DNA from: JAUWKC01 sp035529895
Lineage (GTDB): Bacteria > Planctomycetota > Phycisphaerae > Sedimentisphaerales > Anaerobacaceae
Length of the DNA: 17,092 nt
Assembly: GCA_035529895.1 (NCBI GenBank)
Contig: DATKVV010000029.1
Coordinates: forward strand, 1-17,092
Reading direction: 5' to 3'
In this document: in pieces, positions 6,654 to 13,671 of the stretch
Layout: every line of letters begins with the position of its first letter
Position numbering within the stretch: the first letter of the stretch is position 1
Position numbers and translations under genes: made by a program
Notes under the pieces: generated by a model
The model's input: only the letters and a program-made list of their open reading frames with translations
The model's database searches: none
What the model was told of the DNA's origin: nothing

Positions 6654-7343
6654 TCACACAGTCTCGATGCTCAAAATGTCGATTGCACCGGGGCCCCCAC
6701 TATTTAACTGAAGCCGTAACCACGCCGACGAACAACCCTCCGTGCCTGCAGCATCTTCCGCCTTTATACAAAACAGATATTGGCCTAGGTTAAGCGATTC
6801 ACTCTCATAACTGTAATATTTTCGGCCGGCATAGCTAACGCTGGCAACTGCGCTTTCGTAATCGATCTGTCCCGTGCCGCCATCCCCGTAAATCCTAAAC
6901 CATGCCGCCGGTGATTCCTGACCGAGAGGGCAATAGAACCAGACGAGCCGTATTCTATCACCATCAACTTGTTCAGCCTTCACGTCAAGAATTCCGTTTG
7001 GTTGCGGCTCAGCCAAGTCGCCCTCAGCATCTATCGAAACCTTCACTGCCGCAGATAAGGTCCGCTCCATGTCCCCACAACAATTAACCCGACGGACTAC
7101 GTAGAAACACACTGAGCCGGCCTCATGCTGTAGGTATGTGGGCGGCGAGATCTCCCCCGAGTCGGAATCCGCCACAGCCAGCACATTTGCAAAATCAATC
7201 GTCTCCATGCTCTCGCCCCGATAAAGCATGGAACAGCCCCCGACGCGCGGCCAGAACCATCCCCCCGTCAAAACCGTCCCCAGCTTGAAGGCATTGGCCG
7301 TCATGCCGATAAATAAAGCATCTTTTCGAAACTGTGTCTCCAT
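6654..7343 (-). CDS. Virion protein with FN3-like domain
   Basis: ATG 7343 overlaps the TGA of the preceding gene (ATGA). In this 229-residue protein the second half (about residues 115-220) looks like a fibronectin-III/Ig-like beta sandwich: ILDVKAEQVDGDRIRLVWFY, then FRIYGDGGTGQIDYESAV, and a closing YLFCIKAEDAAGTEG strand. The motif I-Y-x-D-x-G-T-G-x-I-D-Y-x-x-A recurs in the 10004-10777 protein. The first half is Cys-containing and unassigned. A decoration or tail-shaft-type structural role is likely from position between other virion genes. Confidence 0.6.
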   Translation of the reverse strand: METQFRKDALFIGMTANAFKLGTVLTGGWFWPRVGGCSMLYRGESMETIDFANVLAVADSDSGEISPPTYLQHEAGSVCFYVVRRVNCCGDMERTLSAAVKVSIDAEGDLAEPQPNGILDVKAEQVDGDRIRLVWFYCPLGQESPAAWFRIYGDGGTGQIDYESAVASVSYAGRKYYSYESESLNLGQYLFCIKAEDAAGTEGCSSAWLRLQLNSGGPGAIDILSIETV

Positions 7344-7816
7344 CAGCTTGGCGTTCTCGCAATACTCAAGTCGCTATCTTCGGGAGTATGAGTCAGGATG
7401 ACCGTCTGTCCATCGTCATCGTAATACTTGATTACCCCCGTACTCTTGGTCTGGACGGCCTTGTTTACAAGCACCTTGACCGCCTTCTCAACATCGAAAG
7501 AATGTTGAGCGTTTGCATTGCCGTACGTCTCAACGACAAGCGTTGTATCAAGCCACACTTTTGGGCTGGTCTGGTCCACCACATAAACCTTTACTCGAGC
7601 TGCCTGCATCTCGGCTGCGGTCAACGTTATGGAATATCCGTGGCCCTCGTCTGCAAAACCGTTGACGGTATCGGCTTCGGCCCCTTCATCCTTCATTATT
7701 TTCGTGTCTCCCGAAGCGTAAACAGCGTCGGTTTTGAGGTCGCTTGCGTCCGTTTCGTAGAGGTCAAAATCTATCTTTGTCTCTGCACCGTATTTTCTCA
7801 AAAATATACCTTGCAT
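7343..7816 (-). CDS. Phage virion or tail-associated protein
   Basis: ATG 7816 with GAGGGA about 9 bases upstream. The 157-residue protein reads as a beta sandwich typical of small phage baseplate/neck-associated proteins: DAVYASGDTKIMKDEG, then HGYSITLTAAEMQAARVKVY, then VWLDTTLVVETYGNANAQHS, followed by a helical and strand tail. Homologues with the same block order are common in environmental prophages as unnamed structural proteins. Its stop overlaps the next start (ATGA), so the two are made together. Confidence 0.6.
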   Translation of the reverse strand: MQGIFLRKYGAETKIDFDLYETDASDLKTDAVYASGDTKIMKDEGAEADTVNGFADEGHGYSITLTAAEMQAARVKVYVVDQTSPKVWLDTTLVVETYGNANAQHSFDVEKAVKVLVNKAVQTKSTGVIKYYDDDGQTVILTHTPEDSDLSIARTPS

Positions 7817-7827
7817 TTTACTGTCCC

Positions 7828-8574
7828 TCAGTACTTTTCAATGGCCCGAAGCAAAAGCGGACTTATCCCTCCCGCTGCCCTCACCAAAGTAGTTGGAAAG
7901 CCGGGATAAATAATTCGCGGATGGTCGCCCATTCCCGGTGAATTGTAATCGCTCAGGTACAAACCGCCCATCATTTCCGGATTTACACCGGCATCCGGAT
8001 TAAACAGCCGCCAGTACGCTATCAGACTCTGGGGGCGAACAAACAACGGACAGAAGTTCCGTGCCAGAACAGCAACCTCCGACTCACTTAAAGCCGCCTC
8101 CCAGATTGCTGCTTCAGCGATTCTCCCGTCAAAGAACGCACTCGGAGAAGCACCCGGGACGCGTGCGCCGATACCGGTCCTGTTGATGCCCGAAGGGAAA
8201 TTCTTGGATTGTGTGTTCGACCCTTTCGAACCGCCATCAAGGAAAACATGCCTTTCCGTGGATGAGACGCAAATACCGCAAGCATGATGCCAGATGTTCG
8301 CGGAATAACCTGTAGTAGTATCGGCGTACACGTACCCGCCCGAGTCCCGGACTATTAATCGCAGGCACTTAATTAACGGCTCACCCAGGTCTCCGCGAAT
8401 CTCCAATTGAGCATAATTCGTACCCGCAGCGCTGTTGCCAAGACACATTAGTGTCTGCCATATTTCATCATTAACGCTGCAAAACCAGCATGCCATCGTA
8501 AAGGGATAGCCGGAGGCTGCAGCCTGGTCCCGCATAAGGAATTGACATAAGTCTGCAACAAAAGACCGTGCCAT
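7828..8574 (-). CDS. LamG/concanavalin A-like jelly-roll virion protein
   Basis: A 248-residue protein matching the LamG-like (laminin G 3) jelly roll: FTMACWFCSVND at about 25-36, NIWHHACGICVSSTERHVFL at about 93-112 followed by a DG turn, TGIGARVPG, FFDGRIAEAAIWEAALSESE (the typical F-x-G-x-I-x-E-x-x-I-W...L-S-x-x-E signature). Such domains on phage particles usually bind surface carbohydrates or decorate tails. The start codon overlaps the TAA of the preceding gene by one base (TAATG). Confidence 0.75.
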   Translation of the reverse strand: MARSFVADLCQFLMRDQAAASGYPFTMACWFCSVNDEIWQTLMCLGNSAAGTNYAQLEIRGDLGEPLIKCLRLIVRDSGGYVYADTTTGYSANIWHHACGICVSSTERHVFLDGGSKGSNTQSKNFPSGINRTGIGARVPGASPSAFFDGRIAEAAIWEAALSESEVAVLARNFCPLFVRPQSLIAYWRLFNPDAGVNPEMMGGLYLSDYNSPGMGDHPRIIYPGFPTTLVRAAGGISPLLLRAIEKY

Positions 8575-9065
8575 TATGTTTCCTTCAGCTCCATAAACAA
8601 CAGTTCGGCGTCGCCTGCAGCATCGTCATTTACCGCGTCCCGGGTTATCTTCAGTCTGAACCCCTCCCCCGTCTGGATGTTGTCCATCTCCGTCCCATCT
8701 GAGAACGTTATCGCCACTACATCCACAAGCCCGCACTGTGAAGGGACTGTGGTATCATCCGCACTCTTCGCCGAAGCAAAACCATCATTATCAATATCCT
8801 GCTGTTGGTCCCCGACACGTTCAAATGCCGCGTCCCAGTCAATCGTGCCGGAAGTCGCGCTGGACATTGCATAATGAAGGTAAACTGTAATCCCGCCCCC
8901 GCCGTAACTGCGCGGCATCACTCCGCTGAACACCGCAGACTCGTTGCTTGCCGCATCAAAATCCAGCACCGAATGCTGGTTTCGTATATCAAGCGTCGCG
9001 TAAGCCGATGCAGGAGGCTCATTGTTTAATGGAGTAAATATCAATAATGTATCTCCGCTTGCCAC
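8574..9065 (-). CDS. Phage virion protein of unnamed family
   Basis: GTG 9065 has a strong GGAGGTGA at about 9072-9079, which sets this start. The 163-residue protein begins with TLLIFTPLNNEPPASAYATL and continues LDFDAASNESAVFSG, RSYGGGGITVYLHYAM and SGTIDWDAAFERV. This block order is one I associate with unnamed virion proteins found beside LamG proteins in metagenomic prophages. It is probably all-beta and structural. The C-terminal half (GFRLKITRDAVNDDAAGD) looks like a second strand-rich unit. Confidence 0.55.
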   Translation of the reverse strand: MASGDTLLIFTPLNNEPPASAYATLDIRNQHSVLDFDAASNESAVFSGVMPRSYGGGGITVYLHYAMSSATSGTIDWDAAFERVGDQQQDIDNDGFASAKSADDTTVPSQCGLVDVVAITFSDGTEMDNIQTGEGFRLKITRDAVNDDAAGDAELLFMELKET

Positions 9066-9071
9066 GTCAGC

Positions 9072-9176
9072 TCACCTCCGATCTTTCGTCCACAATAAGA
9101 GCAACATGTTGAACCCTTTTTTTGCGAATAACACTGCAAAGTCGCCTTCAGAAACAGCCGCTTCAAATAACATCAT
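9072..9176 (-). CDS. 34-residue ORF, possible BhlA/UviB-type remnant
   Basis: The minus-strand ORF starts with two adjacent ATGs (9176, 9173). It reads MMLFEAAVSEGDFAVLF, then AKKGFNMLLLLWTKDRR. The first half resembles the start of small BhlA/UviB holin-like proteins (E-x-x-x-S-q-G-x-F-A-v-L-F), but the hydrophobic stretch after it is interrupted by AKKG next to an A7 run, so a frameshift or decay is possible. Its TGA lies inside the RBS of the next gene, which is typical of real coupled genes. No clear RBS precedes it. Confidence 0.35.
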   Translation of the reverse strand: MMLFEAAVSEGDFAVLFAKKGFNMLLLLWTKDRR

Positions 9177-9194
9177 GGCATACTGAAAGAGGTA

Positions 9195-9983
9195 CTACGC
9201 TTCTTCCGTCCATGTCCCGTTCTTGGCTACCGTTGCCCAGTCGCCGTTTGAATCGGCCACAAGTGTCAGAGACGCACCGATGGTGTTTGCCGACTTGTAC
9301 TTATCTGCCGTTTGCCCGCTGTCGTCTCTGATTGCCGCCGCACCCGGATCAATGCGAAGCTCCTGCGCGGCCTGCACTGCAAAACTAAATTCCGTACCCG
9401 CAGGAGCCGACGCAGGAATTGTAAGCGTGACCGTCCCGGTAGCGCCAAGATTCGTATGAACGCTGCCGGACTCTGCCGCGGTCAGTGTATCATTACTGAT
9501 GTGCTCCTCGACCGTCCTCTTAACTCCGCCGGCGCCGTACGGCATCACATAGTTATGACCCGTCCGCCAGTCAGTTATCGACGTGATGTCCCCGGCCGAT
9601 GTGGTTACTACCGCCAGCCGAATATGAGGCGTCGTCGCCATATCCGGAAAACTGTTGTACTCGTTGATAACAAGATTACCCGCCGAATCCAGATATATAT
9701 AAATATTTGCCTTGCCATCCGCCAGAGTATTGCTCGAAGAGCCGCTATAGCTGACCGGCTCCGTACCCAGCCAGAACTTGCCGCTCTTAACACCGATATC
9801 AAGTCCGCCCTCGTCATAGACTCTTAAGTCATTCGCGCGCCTCGCAGCAAGAAGCAGCCTATACAGCAGCTTCCTGAATTGCAGATAATAAGGTGCCGTG
9901 CCGGTCGGTATATACTCGACGCCGGTCTCACCGTCACACTGTATATTCAACAACTCATTATCAGATGGATATACCTCAGCCAT
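9195..9983 (-). CDS. Tail fibre- or spike-like virion protein
   Basis: ATG 9983 with GGGAGGG just upstream. The 262-residue protein has a helical start (TAPYYLQFRKLLYRLLLAAR), a beta-rich middle (SGKFWLGTEPVSYSG, KANIYIYLDSAGNLVINEYN, HIRLAVVTTSAGDITSITDW) and a C-terminal low-complexity beta region with VTLTIPASAPAGTEFSFAVQ. The middle resembles fibre-proximal domains in which a value and its annotation alternate. The C-terminal module is similar to pieces found at ends of phage fibre proteins. It is likely a tail or capsid appendage; a receptor-binding role is inference. Confidence 0.55.
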   Translation of the reverse strand: MAEVYPSDNELLNIQCDGETGVEYIPTGTAPYYLQFRKLLYRLLLAARRANDLRVYDEGGLDIGVKSGKFWLGTEPVSYSGSSSNTLADGKANIYIYLDSAGNLVINEYNSFPDMATTPHIRLAVVTTSAGDITSITDWRTGHNYVMPYGAGGVKRTVEEHISNDTLTAAESGSVHTNLGATGTVTLTIPASAPAGTEFSFAVQAAQELRIDPGAAAIRDDSGQTADKYKSANTIGASLTLVADSNGDWATVAKNGTWTEEA

Positions 9984-10003
9984 AAGCCCTCCCTGTTAGT
10001 GCC

Positions 10004-10777
10004 TTACGAAACACTCAACACCAATTGATTTGTCTGTTTGTCGAATGAAGAAACGCTCACCCGCTCAGCCGGTCTTGCTGACGGTGTCACCGTGATTGCA
10101 CCGGTCTCGCTGATACTCTCATTGCCCCTTCCGTCGGTAACCTTGACGGCGAATTTGTAAACACCTGCTCCCAAAGGCTGGCTAACCCACTCGAACGTAT
10201 CAGCATCGATGCCGAACTGCCCCCTCCCGAAGCTGCCCTTTCCATACCCCACCGCCGCCGCCGAGTCATAACCAAAATCACACGCCCCAAACCCGCTCGT
10301 TCCAAACCCCGCCTTATCCTGCCAGGCTGGCCAGACCCTTATCGGCTGGCCGGTCAGAGCATTGCCGTAATCTATTTCGCCGGTGCCGTTGTCAGAGTAG
10401 ATTTCCACGGCTGCATCTATCGGCAAATCCTGCCCGCGTAAAAATGTTATTCTGACCCTGCCCGTCTTATCGCCGGATAACTCAATCTCGCCGCTAAAAT
10501 CATCATCGGCCTCACCAGCTTCAACGGCAAAAACCTCAATCCGTACCGCCGTCTCAAAGGAGGTGGGTATTTGAACAATCATTTCTCTCTGGTGCGTGTC
10601 AACCGTCACTCCCGTATACTGACCGTTGACGTAAACCTGATAGAACTTATCGTTCCAGCACGAATGCCACCTCACCAAAGCTGTCCTCGGCGCGCCGATA
10701 TTAGTGCCGTCACCCCAAATACCGGCAGGCAATTCAAACGCCCTTATCCTGTCTATGCCGCTGCTAATAAGTCCCAT
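10004..10777 (-). CDS. Virion protein with FN3-like motifs and Gly-rich loop
   Basis: A 257-residue protein with an N-terminal domain (ALVRWHSCWNDKFYQVYVNG, YTGVTVD) like phage Ig/FN3-type virion domains, a second module with VEIYSDNGTGEIDYGNAL, then a Gly/Phe/Asp-rich stretch (AGFGTSGFGACDFGYD, GYGKGSFGRGQFGID) and a final strand pair GAGVYKFAVKVTDGRGN. The GFG repeats look like an extended loop or decoration. The IYxDxGTGxIDY motif links it to the 6654-7343 protein. It starts 4 bases after the preceding stop. Confidence 0.55.
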   Translation of the reverse strand: MGLISSGIDRIRAFELPAGIWGDGTNIGAPRTALVRWHSCWNDKFYQVYVNGQYTGVTVDTHQREMIVQIPTSFETAVRIEVFAVEAGEADDDFSGEIELSGDKTGRVRITFLRGQDLPIDAAVEIYSDNGTGEIDYGNALTGQPIRVWPAWQDKAGFGTSGFGACDFGYDSAAAVGYGKGSFGRGQFGIDADTFEWVSQPLGAGVYKFAVKVTDGRGNESISETGAITVTPSARPAERVSVSSFDKQTNQLVLSVS

Positions 10778-10781
10778 GTCG

Positions 10782-11153
10782 CTAAACCGCTAACTGCGTA
10801 TACACAATTTCATAGTCAACAGCTATGCTCCCGCCGCTCGTTCTTTCCTTCGTCACCCTCAAAGCATCCATCCGAAGGTTATCATACTCTTGCCCGGTCC
10901 CGCTCACCAGGACATGCGTGTCGCCGTCCATATAGGCCGATATAGCACTGATTCGCTCATTCATTTGAGACCGGCTTGTCGCCCGTAGCACCCCGCTCTG
11001 CCTTATCTTCCTGGACCGTCCGCCCAGGTCGATACTGAGCACGCCATCCAGTCCAGGCGCTGCTCTCTCCACCGAATCCCGACTGAAACTGCCCGGCTCA
11101 ATCTCTGACTCGTCGCCTTCAAACAACCTTTGTCCGTCTAAAGTGACGCTCAT
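10782..11153 (-). CDS. Small conserved phage virion protein
   Basis: ATG 11153 with GAAGGG 8 bases upstream. A 123-residue protein with SFSRDSVERAAPGLDGVLSI, then DLGGRSRKIRQSGVLRATS, SQMNERISAISAYMDG and VDYEIVYTQL. The block order suggests a small tail- or neck-type protein carrying one beta sandwich and one helix; I have no family name to give. It sits between the connector-like gene and the FN3-like gene, 19 bases after the connector-like gene, where neck, completion or terminator proteins are normally coded. Confidence 0.55.
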   Translation of the reverse strand: MSVTLDGQRLFEGDESEIEPGSFSRDSVERAAPGLDGVLSIDLGGRSRKIRQSGVLRATSRSQMNERISAISAYMDGDTHVLVSGTGQEYDNLRMDALRVTKERTSGGSIAVDYEIVYTQLAV

Positions 11154-11172
11154 CCCTCTTTCCCTTCGCGAA

Positions 11173-11829
11173 CTAATCTCTCACCAACCTCGCGCAAGCG
11201 CCGGATTTGGTGACATCAGCTACACCATCGCTGCCCAGGTCGATACTGAGCCGACAACGCTCCCTCGCCTTTTCGAAAAGCCTCTGATAATGCAGGCTCT
11301 TCTTCCAGAAATTCTCGTCCTCGGCCTTGCTCGCCAATGTCGCGTAAGCACTCGAAATCACCGCAAAAACCGAGGCCCTCCTCAAAACCCCCGTATCCAA
11401 AACGTCCTCCACATCCATGTCACTTGCCGGATTGCCCGGAGCAATGCCGAAATACTCGGTTAACTGAAAACCCACTTCGCTCGCCTGTGGCCCCAACGTG
11501 CTGACCCGATAGGATATATCCTCCGCCGCAGGCGGCGGAACCGCCTCATCACCCGGGTCCGACCTGATTACCGAAACGGTTAGCTCCGTTGCAGAATCCA
11601 CCGAGACTATTTCGTAGGCGCCATCCAACGCCCCATCCGCGGACCGCAGATATACAACTCCACCGGCCGAAACCTGCGAGCTCACGAAATCCGCCCCGCT
11701 TGCAGTAAATGTCGTCCCGCTGAGTATCCCGCCGCTTCCGACCGCCAATACCTGTGCTGCCAGGTGCAACTCTCCGAACAGTGCTGGCTCGTATTTCAGA
11801 ATGTCCGCATCGCCTGAAAACATAACCAT
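11173..11829 (-). CDS. Head-tail connector-like protein
   Basis: ATG 11829 with an AGGGGAC RBS about 10 bases upstream; a second in-frame ATG lies at 11823. The 218-residue protein begins with a helix typical of connector proteins (DILKYEPALFGELHLAAQ), has an inserted beta domain (TTFTASGADFVSSQVSAGGV, DGAYEIVSVDSATELTVSVI), and returns to helices (ASEVGFQLTEYFGI, DVLDTGVLRRASVFAVISSA, FWKKSLHYQRLFEKARERCR). A helical bundle directly downstream of the capsid gene fits the gp6/gp15-type adaptor role, made unusual by the beta insert. Confidence 0.6.
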   Translation of the reverse strand: MVMFSGDADILKYEPALFGELHLAAQVLAVGSGGILSGTTFTASGADFVSSQVSAGGVVYLRSADGALDGAYEIVSVDSATELTVSVIRSDPGDEAVPPPAAEDISYRVSTLGPQASEVGFQLTEYFGIAPGNPASDMDVEDVLDTGVLRRASVFAVISSAYATLASKAEDENFWKKSLHYQRLFEKARERCRLSIDLGSDGVADVTKSGACARLVRD

Positions 11830-11865
11830 TTTATTCCGTCCCCTTCTCGCCTTACCGGCGGGCTC

Positions 11866-11899
11866 GGGTGCCCAAAGGGCGCCGTCCCTTTGGGCAACC
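11866..11899. other. Strong hairpin between capsid and connector genes
   Basis: GCCCAAAGGG (11870-11879) and CCCTTTGGGC (11886-11895) form a perfect 10-bp stem with the 6-base loop CGCCGT. The flanks GGGT and AACCC extend it to about 14 bp with one bulged A. No T run follows in either direction, so it is not a textbook terminator. Lying directly after the major capsid gene in the 112-base gap, it could slow, attenuate or protect the capsid transcript. Confidence 0.65.
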
Positions 11900-11941
11900 C
11901 CGCACCGACGAATTATCTCGCTTCCTGAACATTACCCTTGC

Positions 11942-13096
11942 TTAGCTGGTACTAAGGTCGCGGATAAGCCCGTGGGCAGCCTCGTTCTTGAGTTCCAGCG
12001 TATATTCACCAATCAGCTCGCCGCATTCGTAGTCACCGCCGCTGGCCAACGGCTTAAAATGAAAGCTTCGCCCCGCCAGAGGCAGCACGCTGACACGTGA
12101 AGAATCCAAAAACAATGCCGCGTCCTGCGGCATCCACCGCGTAGTAACAATCCTGCAAATACCAAAATCACTTTCATAAATGCTAATCATGTCGGTGAAA
12201 GTGGTATCCGTCGCTCCGTAACTCCGGCTCTCAGAGCAAAAGCTGTTTATCTTTCGCTTCTGGAACCCCCCGACAATAACCAAATCCACGTTGCCGTTAC
12301 TGTTCTCCCAAATCTGCCTGAGAACATAATTAACCTTGGCCTCGTCAAGGTCGGTACCCGTCGGGAACCCAGTATCCCCCGTGTGGAAAACGTTCATTGA
12401 AAGGTGTTGGACAATACCTTTCATAGACCTTCTCACCGTGCCGCTGCCTTCCGGAGTGCTCGTGGGCTTACCGCCGTTTAGCACGGTATTTTCCAAATCG
12501 CGAATCAGCTCTCGCAGCCGCTCCTGCTTCTGGTAGTCCAACTCGTCGGCAAGCCCCAGTTGGCTGGCTGCCATATCAGTCCCGCTCACTTCCACCGCGG
12601 CCGTGAATATCTGCGTGTAGTTGCCGCACCGAGTGCGATTCGTAAACCTCGCACTGGGTTTGTCGGCGCCCTCAAGCGCCGCGTTTCCAAGAATGTTTAT
12701 CACCTTGTTATCGGCAAGATTCTCCGGCGTAGTGCCCGCATAGCCGCGAACCACTGTCAGAGTATTACTATTGATGCCTGTAACCAGCATCAATTCCTCC
12801 GACCCCTCGACCTGAATCTGGTCGCCAATCCGAAATCTGCTGCCGTTATCGACCACAAAGTCCGTATCGGCGCTCGGGTCCGTATACGTACTGTCGTTGA
12901 TAGCATCCTTGTTCGGCAGAAGTTCGTCTTCCAGCCACTCGTGGTGCGTACTGGTCGCCTCTCTCATCGGGTCCCCCAGCGCATCCAGCAGCGGCGTTTC
13001 GTATGGTGAGATTATCCCTATCAAATCCGATACGTCTTCCGCCACTTCCGGCAGAGTCGTACCCGCTGAATAAGTTGCTTTTCCCGTAAATGCCAT
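11942..13096 (-). CDS. Major capsid protein, SU10 type (DUF5309)
   Basis: ATG 13096 is preceded by AGGAGAG. The 384-residue protein matches the SU10 major capsid family: DVSDLIGIISPYETPLL near the N-terminus, the T-x-H-x-E-W-L-E-D motif at about 50-57, an inserted beta domain RIGDQIQVEGSEELMLVTGI ending in TVVRGYAGTTP (85-123), the core NYTQIFTAAVEVSGTDMAAS at 159-178, DELDYQKQERLRELIRDLEN (184-203), and GIVQ with NVDLVIVGGFQKRKI in the C-terminal half. It is an HK97-fold capsid subunit. It lies directly after the scaffold-like gene. Confidence 0.9.
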   Translation of the reverse strand: MAFTGKATYSAGTTLPEVAEDVSDLIGIISPYETPLLDALGDPMREATSTHHEWLEDELLPNKDAINDSTYTDPSADTDFVVDNGSRFRIGDQIQVEGSEELMLVTGINSNTLTVVRGYAGTTPENLADNKVINILGNAALEGADKPSARFTNRTRCGNYTQIFTAAVEVSGTDMAASQLGLADELDYQKQERLRELIRDLENTVLNGGKPTSTPEGSGTVRRSMKGIVQHLSMNVFHTGDTGFPTGTDLDEAKVNYVLRQIWENSNGNVDLVIVGGFQKRKINSFCSESRSYGATDTTFTDMISIYESDFGICRIVTTRWMPQDAALFLDSSRVSVLPLAGRSFHFKPLASGGDYECGELIGEYTLELKNEAAHGLIRDLSTS

Positions 13097-13109
13097 GTAT
13101 TGCTCTCCT

Positions 13110-13152
13110 TTATTTAGTCGCCATTTCTTTCAGTTTTTCACCATCAAAAAAA
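13110..13152 (-). other. T7 run with alternative +1 reading frame at scaffold 3' end
   Basis: The scaffold-like gene ends AAC TTT TTT TGA at a run of seven T (13152-13146 on the minus strand). Skipping one base after TTT TTT gives the in-frame extension DGEKLKEMATK ending at TAA 13112-13110, immediately before the AGGAG of the capsid gene. UUU can re-pair fully in +1 on the T run, with the slow UGA stop next. Either +1 frameshifting or a one-base homopolymer error is possible. Confidence 0.4.
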
Positions 13153-13671
13153 GTTTCTTCGCAGCTTAAGATACTCCTGCAAATCTGTTCGACTGCCCGT
13201 CATCGCCGCTTTCTTCGCCGCTCTCTCCAGGATTGTCTGGCTGTTTTGCATTCTGTCCCTGACACCTGCAGTCTTCTTCGCATTAGAGGCCGCTTGCTGA
13301 CTGGCGAACAGATATTGCTTCTCTTTCCTCAACTGCTCAATCACGCCGTCCAAATCCGCCTCCGTCCGACCTTTCATTCTGGCCTTCGCAATCAAGACCG
13401 CCGCTTCCACATCAACAGTCCCCGCCGCTGCCAGCTTCCTTGTCAGTTCCTGTTCCGCTTCTACACTGCTCAATTGCTCTGCCATCTCGGAAACCTTCGC
13501 CTTCGCCTCAGCCAATTGCTCAGCCAGCGACTCGGCTTTCTTCTCAGCGCTCTGTGCCCGCTTTCGATAGCGGATTGATTCGGCAACCGGAACAAGCTTC
13601 AGATTTTCACCGTCACTGTGTCCCGCTTCTGTCTCTGACAAAATATCTTCCTGCATCTCAATCGGACTCAT
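13144..13671 (-). CDS. Coiled-coil scaffold-like protein
   Basis: ATG 13671 overlaps the portal stop (ATGA), so it is coupled to the portal gene. The 175-residue protein is acidic at the N-terminus and then forms a long Ala/Glu/Lys coiled coil (RYRKRAQSAEKKAESLAEQL, AEAKAKVSEMAEQLSS), followed by helices (AAVLIAKARMKGRTEADLDG, LQEYLKLRRNFF). Size, composition and place between portal and capsid genes fit a scaffold protein that guides HK97-fold capsid assembly. See the +1 frame at its 3' end for a possible 11-residue extension. Confidence 0.7.
   Translation of the reverse strand: MSPIEMQEDILSETEAGHSDGENLKLVPVAESIRYRKRAQSAEKKAESLAEQLAEAKAKVSEMAEQLSSVEAEQELTRKLAAAGTVDVEAAVLIAKARMKGRTEADLDGVIEQLRKEKQYLFASQQAASNAKKTAGVRDRMQNSQTILERAAKKAAMTGSRTDLQEYLKLRRNFF

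Noticed and set aside
9312..9827. A 171-codon plus-strand ORF, Arg-rich
   Set aside because: Antisense to the fibre-like gene, no family resemblance; composition is what a shadow frame would give.
6654..10777. Diversity-generating retroelement in the variable virion proteins
   Set aside because: No reverse transcriptase, no template/variable repeat pair and no adenine-biased variable tract were seen.
12560..13009. A 149-codon plus-strand ORF
   Set aside because: Fully antisense to the well-recognised capsid gene.
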